Positions 1 through 15,200 of a DNA stretch of 64,000 nt are shown in pieces. The position numbers and the translations under genes were made by a program. Each line of letters starts with the position of its first letter. The stretch's first letter is position 1. This DNA is from Cylicocyclus nassatus. Its lineage: Eukaryota > Nematoda > Chromadorea > Rhabditida > Strongylidae. Below the pieces are notes generated by a model. The model was given only the letters and a program-made list of their open reading frames with translations. It made no database searches and was not told the origin of the DNA. The stretch lies in assembly GCA_958299035.1 (NCBI GenBank), contig CATQJL010000179.1, positions 62,001-126,000 of the forward strand. The letters are read 5' to 3'.

Positions 1-3000
1 CGTAGGCCTTGACACTCGCTCGTAGGCCTTGACACTCACTCGTAGGCCTTGACACTCATTGGTAGGCCTTGACACTCACTCGTATTCCTTGACACTCATT
101 CGTAGGCCTTGACACTCGCTCGTAGGCCTTGACACTCATTCGTAGGCCTTGACACTCATTCGTAGGCCTTGACACTCCCTCGTAGGCCTTGACACTCATT
201 CGTAGGCCTTGACACTCGCTCGTAGGCCTTGACACTCACTCGTAGGCCTTGACACTCATTCGTAGGCCTTGACACTCGCTCGTAGGCCTTGACACTCGCT
301 CGTAGGCCTTGACACTCGCTCGTAGGCCTTGACACTCATTCGTAGGCCTTGACACTCGCTCGTAGGCCTTGACACTCATTCGTAGGCCTTGACACTCATT
401 GGTAGGCCTTGACACTCATTGGTAGGCCTTGACACTCACTCGTATTCCTTGACACTCATTCGTAGGCCTTGACACTCGCTCGTAGGCCTTGACACTCATT
501 CGTAGGCCTTGACACTCATTCGTAGGCCTTGACACTCGCCCGTAGGCCTTGACACTCCCTCGTAGGCCTTGACACTCGCTCGTAGGCCTTGACACTCGCT
601 CGTAGGCCTTGACACTCATTCGTAGGCCTTGACACTCGCTCGTAGGCCTTGACACTCACTCGTAGGCCTTGACACTCATTCGTAGGCCTTGACACTCGCT
701 CGTAGGCCTTGACACTCGCTCGTAGGCCTTGACACTCGCTCGTAGGCCTTGACACTCGCTCGTAGGCCTTGACACTCACTCGTAGGCCTTGACACTCGCT
801 CGTAGGCCTTGACACTCATTCGTAGGCCTTGACACTCATTCGTAGGCCTTGACACTCGCTCGTAGGCCTTGACACTCATTCGTAGGCCTTGACACTCGCT
901 CGTAGGCCTTGACACTCGCTCGTAGGCCTCGACACTCGCTCGTAGGCCTTGACACTCGCTCGTAGGCCTTGACACTCGCTCGTAGGCCTTGACACTCACT
1001 CGTAGGCCTTGACACTCATTGGTAGGCCTTGACACTCATTGGTAGGCCTTGACACTCACTCGTAGGCCTTGACACTCGCTCGTAGGCCTTGACACTCGCT
1101 CGTAGGCCTTGACACTCGCTCGTAGGCCTTGACACTCATTCGTAGGCCTTGACACTCGCTCGTAGGCCTTGACACTCATTCGTAGGCCTTGACACTCATT
1201 CGTAGGCCTTGACACTCATTCGTAGGCCTTGACACTCATTCGTAGGCCTTGACACTCATTCGTAGGCCTTGACACTCGCCCGTAGGCCTTGACACTCGCT
1301 CGTAGGCCTTGACACTCGCTCGTAGGCCTTGACACTCGCCCGTAGGCCTTGACACTCGCTCGTAGGCCTTGACACTCACTCGTAGGCCTTGACACTCGCT
1401 CGTAGGCCTTGACACTCATTCGTAGGCCTTGACACTCATTCGTAGGCCTTGACACTCATTCGTAGGCCTTGACACTCGCTCGTAGGCCTTGACACTCACT
1501 CGTAGGCCTTGACACTCGCTCGTAGGCCTTGACACTCGCTCGTAGGCCTTGACACTCGCTCGTAGGCCTTGACATTCGCTCGTAGGCCTTGACACTCGCT
1601 CGTAGGCCTTGACACTCGCTCGTAGGCCTTGACACTCGCTCGTAGGCCTTGACACTCATTCGTAGGCCTTGACACTCATTCGTAGGCCTTGACACTCATT
1701 CGTAAGCCTTGACACTCGCTCGTAGGCCTTGACACTCATTCGTAGGCCTTGACACTCACTCGTAGGCCTTGACACTCATTCGTAGGCCTTGACACTCGCT
1801 CGTAGGCCTTGACACTCGCTCGTAGGCCTTGACACTCGCTCGTAGGCCTTGACACTCATTCGTAAGCCTTGACACTCATTCGTAGGCCTTGACACTCGTT
1901 CGTAGGCCTTGACACTCGCTCGTAGGCCTTGACACTCATTCGTAGGCCTTGACACTCGCTCGTAGGCCTTGACACTCGCTCGTAGGACTTGACACTCGCT
2001 CGTAGGCCTTGACACTCATTCGTAGGCCTTGACACTCGCTCGTAGGTCTTGACACTCGCTCGTAGGCCTTGACACTCGCCCGTAGGCCTTGACACTCGCT
2101 CGTAGGCCTTGACACTCACTCATAGGCCTTGACACTCGCTCGTAGGCCTTGACACTCATTCGTAGGCCTTGACACTCATTCGTAGGCCTTGACACTCGCT
2201 CGTAGGCCTTGACACTCACTCGTAGGCCTTGACACTCGCTCGTAGGCCTTGACACTCATTCGTAGGCCTTGACACTCATTCGTAGGCCTTGACACTCGCT
2301 CGTAGGCCTTGATACTCATTCGTAGGCCTTGACACTCGCTCGTAGGCCTTGACACTCATTCGTAGGCCTTGACACTCGCTCGTAGGCCTTGACACTCGCT
2401 CGTAGGCCTTGACACTCGCTCGTAGGCCTTGACACTCGCTCGTAGGCCTTGACACTCGCTCGTAGGCCTTGACACTCATTCGTAGGCCTTGACACTCATT
2501 CGTAGGCCTTGACACTCGCTCGTAGGCCTTGACACTCATTCGTAGGCCTTGACACTCGCTCGTAGGCCTTGACACTCGCTCGTAGGCCTTGACACTCGCT
2601 CGTAGGCCTTGACACTCGCTCGTAGGCCTTGACACTCGCTCGTAGGCCTTGACACTCGCTCGTAGGCCTTGACACTCACTCGTAGGCCTTGACACTCATT
2701 GGTAGGCCTTGACACTCACTCGTATTCCTTGACACTCATTCGTAGGCCTTGACACTCGCTCGTAGGCCTTGACACTCATTCGTAGGCCTTGACACTCATT
2801 CGTAGGCCTTGACACTCCCTCGTAGGCCTTGACACTCATTCGTAGGCCTTGACACTCGCTCGTAGGCCTTGACACTCACTCGTAGGCCTTGACACTCATT
2901 CGTAGGCCTTGACACTCGCTCGTAGGCCTTGACACTCGCTCGTAGGCCTTGACACTCGCTCGTAGGCCTTGACACTCATTCGTAGGCCTTGACACTCGCT

Positions 3001-5100
3001 CGTAGGCCTTGACACTCATTCGTAGGCCTTGACACTCATTGGTAGGCCTTGACACTCATTGGTAGGCCTTGACACTCACTCGTATTCCTTGACACTCATT
3101 CGTAGGCCTTGACACTCGCTCGTAGGCCTTGACACTCATTCGTAGGCCTTGACACTCATTCGTAGGCCTTGACACTCGCCCGTAGGCCTTGACACTCCCT
3201 CGTAGGCCTTGACACTCGCTCGTAGGCCTTGACACTCGCTCGTAGGCCTTGACACTCATTCGTAGGCCTTGACACTCGCTCGTAGGCCTTGACACTCACT
3301 CGTAGGCCTTGACACTCATTCGTAGGCCTTGACACTCGCTCGTAGGCCTTGACACTCGCTCGTAGGCCTTGACACTCGCTCGTAGGCCTTGACACTCGCT
3401 CGTAGGCCTTGACACTCACTCGTAGGCCTTGACACTCGCTCGTAGGCCTTGACACTCATTCGTAGGCCTTGACACTCATTCGTAGGCCTTGACACTCGCT
3501 CGTAGGCCTTGACACTCATTCGTAGGCCTTGACACTCGCTCGTAGGCCTTGACACTCGCTCGTAGGCCTCGACACTCGCTCGTAGGCCTTGACACTCGCT
3601 CGTAGGCCTTGACACTCGCTCGTAGGCCTTGACACTCACTCGTAGGCCTTGACACTCATTGGTAGGCCTTGACACTCATTGGTAGGCCTTGACACTCACT
3701 CGTAGGCCTTGACACTCGCTCGTAGGCCTTGACACTCGCTCGTAGGCCTTGACACTCGCTCGTAGGCCTTGACACTCATTCGTAGGCCTTGACACTCGCT
3801 CGTAGGCCTTGACACTCATTCGTAGGCCTTGACACTCATTCGTAGGCCTTGACACTCATTCGTAGGCCTTGACACTCATTCGTAGGCCTTGACACTCATT
3901 CGTAGGCCTTGACACTCGCCCGTAGGCCTTGACACTCGCTCGTAGGCCTTGACACTCGCTCGTAGGCCTTGACACTCGCCCGTAGGCCTTGACACTCGCT
4001 CGTAGGCCTTGACACTCACTCGTAGGCCTTGACACTCGCTCGTAGGCCTTGACACTCATTCGTAGGCCTTGACACTCATTCGTAGGCCTTGACACTCATT
4101 CGTAGGCCTTGACACTCGCTCGTAGGCCTTGACACTCACTCGTAGGCCTTGACACTCGCTCGTAGGCCTTGACACTCGCTCGTAGGCCTTGACACTCGCT
4201 CGTAGGCCTTGACATTCGCTCGTAGGCCTTGACACTCGCTCGTAGGCCTTGACACTCGCTCGTAGGCCTTGACACTCGCTCGTAGGCCTTGACACTCATT
4301 CGTAGGCCTTGACACTCATTCGTAGGCCTTGACACTCATTCGTAAGCCTTGACACTCGCTCGTAGGCCTTGACACTCATTCGTAGGCCTTGACACTCACT
4401 CGTAGGCCTTGACACTCATTCGTAGGCCTTGACACTCGCTCGTAGGCCTTGACACTCGCTCGTAGGCCTTGACACTCGCTCGTAGGCCTTGACACTCATT
4501 CGTAAGCCTTGACACTCATTCGTAGGCCTTGACACTCGTTCGTAGGCCTTGACACTCGCTCGTAGGCCTTGACACTCATTCGTAGGCCTTGACACTCGCT
4601 CGTAGGCCTTGACACTCGCTCGTAGGACTTGACACTCGCTCGTAGGCCTTGACACTCATTCGTAGGCCTTGACACTCGCTCGTAGGTCTTGACACTCGCT
4701 CGTAGGCCTTGACACTCGCCCGTAGGCCTTGACACTCGCTCGTAGGCCTTGACACTCACTCATAGGCCTTGACACTCGCTCGTAGGCCTTGACACTCATT
4801 CGTAGGCCTTGACACTCATTCGTAGGCCTTGACACTCGCTCGTAGGCCTTGACACTCACTCGTAGGCCTTGACACTCGCTCGTAGGCCTTGACACTCATT
4901 CGTAGGCCTTGACACTCATTCGTAGGCCTTGACACTCGCTCGTAGGCCTTGATACTCATTCGTAGGCCTTGACACTCGCTCGTAGGCCTTGACACTCATT
5001 CGTAGGCCTTGACACTCGCTCGTAGGCCTTGACACTCGCTCGTAGGCCTTGACACTCGCTCGTAGGCCTTGACACTCGCTCGTAGGCCTTGACACTCGCT
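1..5100 (+). repeat. 2,640-bp tandem segmental duplication (left end)
   Basis: Bases 1-2,460 match 2,641-5,100 at every line I compared, including rare variants (gtattcc at 81/2,721 and 441/3,081, gacattc, gtaagcc, gtaggac, gtaggtc, gatactc). The offset is 2,640 bp, or 132 units. The two copies diverge at 2,461/5,101, where the order of GCT, ACT and ATT units changes. The lack of single-base differences implies a very recent duplication or conversion. An assembly duplication is the alternative. Confidence 0.9.
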
Positions 5101-8100
5101 CGTAGGCCTTGACACTCACTCGTAGGCCTTGACACTCATTGGTAGGCCTTGACACTCATTGGTAGGCCTTGACACTCATTCGTAGGCCTTGACACTCATT
5201 CGTAGGCCTTGACACTCATTCGTAGGCCTTGACACTCGCCCGTAGGCCTTGACACTCGCCCGTAGGCCTTGACACTCGCTCGTAGGCCTTGACACTCGCT
5301 CGTAGGCCTTGACACTCACTCGTAGGCCTTGACACTCGCTCGTAGGCCTTGACACTCATTCGTAGGACTTGACACTCATTCGTAGGCCTTGACACTCATT
5401 CGTAGGCCTTGACACTCGCTCGTAGGCCTTGACACTCGCTCGTAGGCCTTGACACTCACTCATAGGCCTTGACACTCGCTCGTAGGCCTTGACACTCGCT
5501 CGTAGGCCTTGACACTCGCTCGTAGGCCTTGACACTCGCTCGTAGGCCTTGACACTCGCTCGTAGGCCTTGACACTCACTCGTAGGCCTTGACACTCATT
5601 GGTAGGCCTTGACACTCATTCGTAGGCCTTGACACTCGCTCGTAGGCCTTGACACTCGCTCGTAGGCCTTGACACTCATTCGTAGGCCTTGACACTCGCT
5701 CGTAGGCCTTGACACTCACTCGTAGGCCTTGACACTCGCTCGTAGGCCTTGACACTCACTCATAGGCCTTGACACTCGCTCGTAGGCCTTGACACTCGCT
5801 CGTAGGCCTTGACACTCGCTCGTAGGCCTTGACACTCATTGGTAGGCCTTGACACTCATTCGTAGGCCTTGACACTCGCTCGTAGGCCTTGACACTCACT
5901 CGTAGGCCTTGACACTCATTCGTAGGCCTTGACACTCATTCGTAGGCCTTGACACTCGCTCGTAGGCCTTGACACTCGCTCGTAGGCCTTGACACTCGCT
6001 CGTAGGCCTTGACATTCGCTCGTAGGCCTTGACACTCGCTCGTAGGCCTTGACACTCGCTCGTAGGCCTTGACACTCATTCGTAGGCCTTGACACTCATT
6101 CGTAGGCCTTGACACTCATTCGTAAGCCTTGACACTCGCTCGTAGGCCTTGACACTCATTCGTAGGCCTTGACACTCACTCGTAGGCCTTGACACTCATT
6201 CGTAGGCCTTGACACTCGCTCGTAGGCCTTGACACTCGCTCGTAGGCCTTGACACTCGCTCGTAGGCCTTGACACTCATTCGTAAGCCTTGACACTCATT
6301 CGTAGGCCTTGACACTCGTTCGTAGGCCTTGACACTCGCTCGTAGGCCTTGACACTCATTCGTAGGCCTTGACACTCGCTCGTAGGCCTTGACACTCGCT
6401 CGTAGGACTTGACACTCGCTCGTAGGCCTTGACACTCATTCGTAGGCCTTGACACTCGCTCGTAGGTCTTGACACTCGCTCGTAGGCCTTGACACTCGCC
6501 CGTAGGCCTTGACACTCGCTCGTAGGCCTTGACACTCACTCATAGGCCTTGACACTCGCTCGTAGGCCTTGACACTCATTCGTAGGCCTTGACACTCATT
6601 CGTAGGCCTTGACACTCGCTCGTAGGCCTTGACACTCACTCGTAGGCCTTGACACTCGCTCGTAGGCCTTGACACTCATTCGTAGGCCTTGACACTCATT
6701 CGTAGGCCTTGACACTCGCTCGTAGGCCTTGATACTCATTCGTAGGCCTTGACACTCGCTCGTAGGCCTTGACACTCATTCGTAGGCCTTGACACTCGCT
6801 CGTAGGCCTTGACACTCGCTCGTAGGCCTTGACACTCGCTCGTAGGCCTTGACACTCGCTCGTAGGCCTTGACACTCGCTCGTAGGCCTTGACACTCACT
6901 CGTAGGCCTTGACACTCATTGGTAGGCCTTGACACTCATTGGTAGGCCTTGACACTCATTCGTAGGCCTTGACACTCATTCGTAGGCCTTGACACTCATT
7001 CGTAGGCCTTGACACTCGCCCGTAGGCCTTGACACTCGCTCGTAGGCCTTGACACTCGCCCGTAGGCCTTGACACTCGCTCGTAGGCCTTGACACTCGCT
7101 CGTAGGCCTTGACACTCACTCGTAGGCCTTGACACTCGCTCGTAGGCCTTGACACTCATTCGTAGGCCTTGACACTCATTCGTAGGCCTTGACACTCATT
7201 CGTAGGCCTTGACACTCGCTCGTAGGCCTTGACACTCACTCGTAGGCCTTGACACTCGCTCGTAGGCCTTGACACTCACTCATAGGCCTTGACACTCGCT
7301 CGTAGGCCTTGACACTCGCTCGTAGGCCTTGACACTCGCTCGTAGGCCTTGACACTCGCTCGTAGGCCTTGACACTCGCTCGTAGGCCTTGACACTCACT
7401 CGTAGGCCTTGACACTCATTGGTAGGCCTTGACACTCATTCGTAGGCCTTGACACTCGCTCGTAGGCCTTGACACTCACTCGTAGGCCTTGACACTCATT
7501 CGTAGGCCTTGACACTCGCTCGTAGGCCTTGACACTCGCTCGTAGGCCTTGACACTCGCTCGTAGGCCTTGACACTCGCTCGTAGGCCTTGACATTCGCT
7601 CGTAGGCCTTGACACTCGCTCGTAGGCCTTGACACTCGCTCGTAGGCCTTGACACTCATTCGTAGGCCTTGACACTCATTCGTAGGCCTTGACACTCATT
7701 CGTAAGCCTTGACACTCGCTCGTAGGCCTTGACACTCATTCGTAGGCCTTGACACTCACTCGTAGGCCTTGACACTCATTCGTAGGCCTTGACACTCGCT
7801 CGTAGGCCTTGACACTCGCTCGTAGGCCTTGACACTCGCTCGTAGGCCTTGACACTCATTCGTAAGCCTTGACACTCATTCGTAGGCCTTGACACTCGTT
7901 CGTAGGCCTTGACACTCGCTCGTAGGCCTTGACACTCATTCGTAGGCCTTGACACTCGCTCGTAGGCCTTGACACTCGCTCGTAGGACTTGACACTCGCT
8001 CGTAGGCCTTGACACTCATTCGTAGGCCTTGACACTCGCTCGTAGGTCTTGACACTCGCTCGTAGGCCTTGACACTCGCCCGTAGGCCTTGACACTCGCT

Positions 8101-11100
8101 CGTAGGCCTTGACACTCACTCATAGGCCTTGACACTCGCTCGTAGGCCTTGACACTCATTCGTAGGCCTTGACACTCATTCGTAGGCCTTGACACTCGCT
8201 CGTAGGCCTTGACACTCACTCGTAGGCCTTGACACTCGCTCGTAGGCCTTGACACTCATTCGTAGGCCTTGACACTCATTCGTAGGCCTTGACACTCGCT
8301 CGTAGGCCTTGACACTCATTCGTAGGCCTTGACACTCGCTCGTAGGCCTTGACACTCATTCGTAGGCCTTGACACTCGCTCGTAGGCCTTGACACTCGCT
8401 CGTAGGCCTTGACACTCGCTCGTAGGCCTTGACACTCATTCGTAGGCCTTGACACTCATTCGTAGGCCTTGACACTCATTCGTAGGCCTTGACACTCGCC
8501 CGTAGGCCTTGACACTCGCCCGTAGGCCTTGACACTCGCTCGTAGGCCTTGACACTCATTCGTAGGCCTTGACACTCGCTCGTAGGCCTTGATACTCATT
8601 CGTAGGCCTTGACACTCGCTCGTAGGCCTTGACACTCATTCGTAGGCCTTGACACTCGCTCGTAGGCCTTGACACTCGCTCGTAGGCCTTGACACTCGCT
8701 CGTAGGCCTTGACACTCGCTCGTAGGCCTTGACACTCGCTCGTAGGCCTTGACACTCACTCGTAGGCCTTGACACTCATTGGTAGGCCTTGACACTCATT
8801 GGTAGGCCTTGACACTCATTCGTAGGCCTTGACACTCATTCGTAGGCCTTGACACTCATTCGTAGGCCTTGACACTCGCCCGTAGGCCTTGACACTCGCC
8901 CGTAGGCCTTGACACTCGCTCGTAGGCCTTGACACTCGCTCGTAGGCCTTGACACTCACTCGTAGGCCTTGACACTCGCTCGTAGGCCTTGACACTCATT
9001 CGTAGGACTTGACACTCATTCGTAGGCCTTGACACTCATTCGTAGGCCTTGACACTCGCTCGTAGGCCTTGACACTCGCTCGTAGGCCTTGACACTCACT
9101 CATAGGCCTTGACACTCGCTCGTAGGCCTTGACACTCGCTCGTAGGCCTTGACACTCGCTCGTAGGCCTTGACACTCGCTCGTAGGCCTTGACACTCGCT
9201 CGTAGGCCTTGACACTCACTCGTAGGCCTTGACACTCATTGGTAGGCCTTGACACTCATTCGTAGGCCTTGACACTCGCTCGTAGGCCTTGACACTCGCT
9301 CGCAGGCCTTGACACTCATTCGTAGGCCTTGACACTCGCTCGTAGGCCTTGACACTCACTCGTAGGCCTTGACACTCGCTCGTAGGCCTTGACACTCACT
9401 CATAGGCCTTGACACTCGCTCGTAGGCCTTGACACTCGCTCGTAGGCCTTGACACTCGCTCGTAGGCCTTGACACTCATTGGTAGGCCTTGACACTCATT
9501 CGTAGGCCTTGACACTCGCTCGTAGGCCTTGACACTCACTCGTAGGCCTTGACACTCATTCGTAGGCCTTGACACTCATTCGTAGGCCTTGACACTCGCT
9601 CGTAGGCCTTGACACTCGCTCGTAGGCCTTGACACTCGCTCGTAGGCCTTGACATTCGCTCGTAGGCCTTGACACTCGCTCGTAGGCCTTGACACTCGCT
9701 CGTAGGCCTTGACACTCATTCGTAGGCCTTGACACTCATTCGTAGGCCTTGACACTCATTCGTAAGCCTTGACACTCGCTCGTAGGCCTTGACACTCATT
9801 CGTAGGCCTTGACACTCACTCGTAGGCCTTGACACTCATTCGTAGGCCTTGACACTCGCTCGTAGGCCTTGACACTCGCTCGTAGGCCTTGACACTCGCT
9901 CGTAGGCCTTGACACTCATTCGTAAGCCTTGACACTCATTCGTAGGCCTTGACACTCGTTCGTAGGCCTTGACACTCGCTCGTAGGCCTTGACACTCATT
10001 CGTAGGCCTTGACACTCGCTCGTAGGCCTTGACACTCGCTCGTAGGACTTGACACTCGCTCGTAGGCCTTGACACTCATTCGTAGGCCTTGACACTCGCT
10101 CGTAGGTCTTGACACTCGCTCGTAGGCCTTGACACTCGCCCGTAGGCCTTGACACTCGCTCGTAGGCCTTGACACTCACTCATAGGCCTTGACACTCGCT
10201 CGTAGGCCTTGACACTCATTCGTAGGCCTTGACACTCATTCGTAGGCCTTGACACTCGCTCGTAGGCCTTGACACTCACTCGTAGGCCTTGACACTCGCT
10301 CGTAGGCCTTGACACTCATTCGTAGGCCTTGACACTCATTCGTAGGCCTTGACACTCGCTCGTAGGCCTTGATACTCATTCGTAGGCCTTGACACTCGCT
10401 CGTAGGCCTTGACACTCATTCGTAGGCCTTGACACTCGCTCGTAGGCCTTGACACTCGCTCGTAGGCCTTGACACTCGCTCGTAGGCCTTGACACTCGCT
10501 CGTAGGCCTTGACACTCGCTCGTAGGCCTTGACACTCACTCGTAGGCCTTGACACTCATTGGTAGGCCTTGACACTCATTGGTAGGCCTTGACACTCATT
10601 CGTAGGCCTTGACACTCATTCGTAGGCCTTGACACTCATTCGTAGGCCTTGACACTCGCCCGTAGGCCTTGACACTCGCTCGTAGGCCTTGACACTCGCC
10701 CGTAGGCCTTGACACTCGCTCGTAGGCCTTGACACTCGCTCGTAGGCCTTGACACTCACTCGTAGGCCTTGACACTCGCTCGTAGGCCTTGACACTCATT
10801 CGTAGGCCTTGACACTCATTCGTAGGCCTTGACACTCATTCGTAGGCCTTGACACTCGCTCGTAGGCCTTGACACTCACTCGTAGGCCTTGACACTCGCT
10901 CGTAGGCCTTGACACTCACTCATAGGCCTTGACACTCGCTCGTAGGCCTTGACACTCATTCGTAGGACTTGACACTCATTCGTAGGCCTTGACACTCATT
11001 CGTAGGCCTTGACACTCGCTCGTAGGCCTTGACACTCGCTCGTAGGCCTTGACACTCACTCATAGGCCTTGACACTCGCTCGTAGGCCTTGACACTCGCT

Positions 11101-14100
11101 CGTAGGCCTTGACACTCGCTCGTAGGCCTTGACACTCGCTCGTAGGCCTTGACACTCGCTCGTAGGCCTTGACACTCACTCGTAGGCCTTGACACTCATT
11201 GGTAGGCCTTGACACTCATTCGTAGGCCTTGACACTCGCTCGTAGGCCTTGACACTCGCTCGTAGGCCTTGACACTCATTCGTAGGCCTTGACACTCGCT
11301 CGTAGGCCTTGACACTCACTCGTAGGCCTTGACACTCGCTCGTAGGCCTTGACACTCACTCATAGGCCTTGACACTCGCTCGTAGGCCTTGACACTCGCT
11401 CGTAGGCCTTGACACTCGCTCGTAGGCCTTGACACTCATTGGTAGGCCTTGACACTCATTCGTAGGCCTTGACACTCGCTCGTAGGCCTTGACACTCACT
11501 CGTAGGCCTTGACACTCATTCGTAGGCCTTGACACTCATTCGTAGGCCTTGACACTCGCTCGTAGGCCTTGACACTCGCTCGTAGGCCTTGACACTCGCT
11601 CGTAGGCCTTGACATTCGCTCGTAGGCCTTGACACTCGCTCGTAGGCCTTGACACTCGCTCGTAGGCCTTGACACTCATTCGTAGGCCTTGACACTCATT
11701 CGTAGGCCTTGACACTCATTCGTAAGCCTTGACACTCGCTCGTAGGCCTTGACACTCATTCGTAGGCCTTGACACTCACTCGTAGGCCTTGACACTCATT
11801 CGTAGGCCTTGACACTCGCTCGTAGGCCTTGACACTCGCTCGTAGGCCTTGACACTCGCTCGTAGGCCTTGACACTCATTCGTAAGCCTTGACACTCATT
11901 CGTAGGCCTTGACACTCGTTCGTAGGCCTTGACACTCGCTCGTAGGCCTTGACACTCATTCGTAGGCCTTGACACTCGCTCGTAGGCCTTGACACTCGCT
12001 CGTAGGACTTGACACTCGCTCGTAGGCCTTGACACTCATTCGTAGGCCTTGACACTCGCTCGTAGGTCTTGACACTCGCTCGTAGGCCTTGACACTCGCC
12101 CGTAGGCCTTGACACTCGCTCGTAGGCCTTGACACTCACTCATAGGCCTTGACACTCGCTCGTAGGCCTTGACACTCATTCGTAGGCCTTGACACTCATT
12201 CGTAGGCATTGACACTCGCTCGTAGGCCTTGACACTCACTCGTAGGCCTTGACACTCGCTCGTAGGCCTTGACACTCATTCGTAGGCCTTGACACTCATT
12301 CGTAGGCCTTGACACTCGCTCGTAGGCCTTGATACTCATTCGTAGGCCTTGACACTCGCTCGTAGGCCTTGACACTCATTCGTAGGCCTTGACACTCGCT
12401 CGTAGGCCTTGACACTCGCTCGTAGGCCTTGACACTCGCTCGTAGGCCTTGACACTCGCTCGTAGGCCTTGACACTCGCTCGTAGGCCTTGACACTCACT
12501 CGTAGGCCTTGACACTCATTGGTAGGCCTTGACACTCATTGGTAGGCCTTGACACTCATTCGTAGGCCTTGACACTCATTCGTAGGCCTTGACACTCATT
12601 CGTAGGCCTTGACACTCGCCCGTAGGCCTTGACACTCGCTCGTAGGCCTTGACACTCGCCCGTAGGCCTTGACACTCGCTCGTAGGCCTTGACACTCGCT
12701 CGTAGGCCTTGACACTCACTCGTAGGCCTTGACACTCGCTCGTAGGCCTTGACACTCATTCGTAGGCCTTGACACTCATTCGTAGGCCTTGACACTCATT
12801 CGTAGGCCTTGACACTCGCTCGTAGGCCTTGACACTCACTCGTAGGCCTTGACACTCGCTCGTAGGCCTTGACACTCACTCATAGGCCTTGACACTCGCT
12901 CGTAGGCCTTGACACTCGCTCGTAGGCCTTGACACTCGCTCGTAGGCCTTGACACTCGCTCGTAGGCCTTGACACTCACTCGTAGGCCTTGACACTCATT
13001 GGTAGGCCTTGACACTCATTCGTAGGCCTTGACACTCGCTCGTAGGCCTTGACACTCACTCGTAGGCCTTGACACTCATTCGTAGGCCTTGACACTCGCT
13101 CGTAGGCCTTGACACTCGCTCGTAGGCCTTGACACTCGCTCGTAGGCCTTGACACTCGCTCGTAGGCCTTGACATTCGCTCGTAGGCCTTGACACTCGCT
13201 CGTAGGCCTTGACACTCGCTCGTAGGCCTTGACACTCATTCGTAGGCCTTGACACTCATTCGTAGGCCTTGACACTCATTCGTAAGCCTTGACACTCGCT
13301 CGTAGGCCTTGACACTCATTCGTAGGCCTTGACACTCACTCGTAGGCCTTGACACTCATTCGTAGGCCTTGACACTCGCTCGTAGGCCTTGACACTCGCT
13401 CGTAGGCCTTGACACTCGCTCGTAGGCCTTGACACTCATTCGTAAGCCTTGACACTCATTCGTAGGCCTTGACACTCGTTCGTAGGCCTTGACACTCGCT
13501 CGTAGGCCTTGACACTCATTCGTAGGCCTTGACACTCGCTCGTAGGCCTTGACACTCGCTCGTAGGACTTGACACTCGCTCGTAGGCCTTGACACTCATT
13601 CGTAGGCCTTGACACTCGCTCGTAGGTCTTGACACTCGCTCGTAGGCCTTGACACTCGCCCGTAGGCCTTGACACTCGCTCGTAGGCCTTGACACTCACT
13701 CATAGGCCTTGACACTCGCTCGTAGGCCTTGACACTCATTCGTAGGCCTTGACACTCATTCGTAGGCCTTGACACTCGCTCGTAGGCCTTGACACTCACT
13801 CGTAGGCCTTGACACTCGCTCGTAGGCCTTGACACTCATTCGTAGGCCTTGACACTCATTCGTAGGCCTTGACACTCGCTCGTAGGCCTTGACACTCATT
13901 CGTAGGCCTTGACACTCGCTCGTAGGCCTTGACACTCATTCGTAGGCCTTGACACTCGCTCGTAGGCCTTGACACTCGCTCGTAGGCCTTGACACTCGCT
14001 CGTAGGCCTTGACACTCATTCGTAGGCCTTGACACTCATTCGTAGGCCTTGACACTCATTCGTAGGCCTTGACACTCGCCCGTAGGCCTTGACACTCGCC

Positions 14101-15200
14101 CGTAGGCCTTGACACTCGCTCGTAGGCCTTGACACTCATTCGTAGGCCTTGACACTCGCTCGTAGGCCTTGATACTCATTCGTAGGCCTTGACACTCGCT
14201 CGTAGGCCTTGACACTCATTCGTAGGCCTTGACACTCGCTCGTAGGCCTTGACACTCGCTCGTAGGCCTTGACACTCGCTCGTAGGCCTTGACACTCGCT
14301 CGTAGGCCTTGACACTCGCTCGTAGGCCTTGACACTCACTCGTAGGCCTTGACACTCATTGGTAGGCCTTGACACTCATTGGTAGGCCTTGACACTCATT
14401 CGTAGGCCTTGACACTCATTCGTAGGCCTTGACACTCATTCGTAGGCCTTGACACTCGCCCGTAGGCCTTGACACTCGCCCGTAGGCCTTGACACTCGCT
14501 CGTAGGCCTTGACACTCGCTCGTAGGCCTTGACACTCACTCGTAGGCCTTGACACTCGCTCGTAGGCCTTGACACTCATTCGTAGGACTTGACACTCATT
14601 CGTAGGCCTTGACACTCATTCGTAGGCCTTGACACTCGCTCGTAGGCCTTGACACTCGCTCGTAGGCCTTGACACTCACTCATAGGCCTTGACACTCGCT
14701 CGTAGGCCTTGACACTCGCTCGTAGGCCTTGACACTCGCTCGTAGGCCTTGACACTCGCTCGTAGGCCTTGACACTCGCTCGTAGGCCTTGACACTCACT
14801 CGTAGGCCTTGACACTCATTGGTAGGCCTTGACACTCATTCGTAGGCCTTGACACTCGCTCGTAGGCCTTGACACTCGCTCGCAGGCCTTGACACTCATT
14901 CGTAGGCCTTGACACTCACTCGTAGGCCTTGACACTCATTCGTAGGCCTTGACACTCATTCGTAGGCCTTGACACTCGCTCGTAGGCCTTGACACTCGCT
15001 CGTAGGCCTTGACACTCGCTCGTAGGCCTTGACATTCGCTCGTAGGCCTTGACACTCGCTCGTAGGCCTTGACACTCGCTCGTAGGCCTTGACACTCATT
15101 CGTAGGCCTTGACACTCATTCGTAGGCCTTGACACTCATTCGTAAGCCTTGACACTCGCTCGTAGGCCTTGACACTCATTCGTAGGCCTTGACACTCACT
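4900..15200 (+). repeat. Longer-period blocks at offsets 3,640 and 5,580 bp
   Basis: Family A has a further tier. Marker runs between about 4,900 and 7,200 recur 3,640 bp downstream (about 8,540-10,840). Runs between about 7,300 and 9,300 recur 5,580 bp downstream (about 12,900-14,900). The rare cgcagg unit at 9,301 and 14,881 fits the 5,580 offset exactly. The next core after it is 200 bp closer in the second copy, a ten-unit loss. Boundaries are approximate because most units are identical. Confidence 0.75.
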
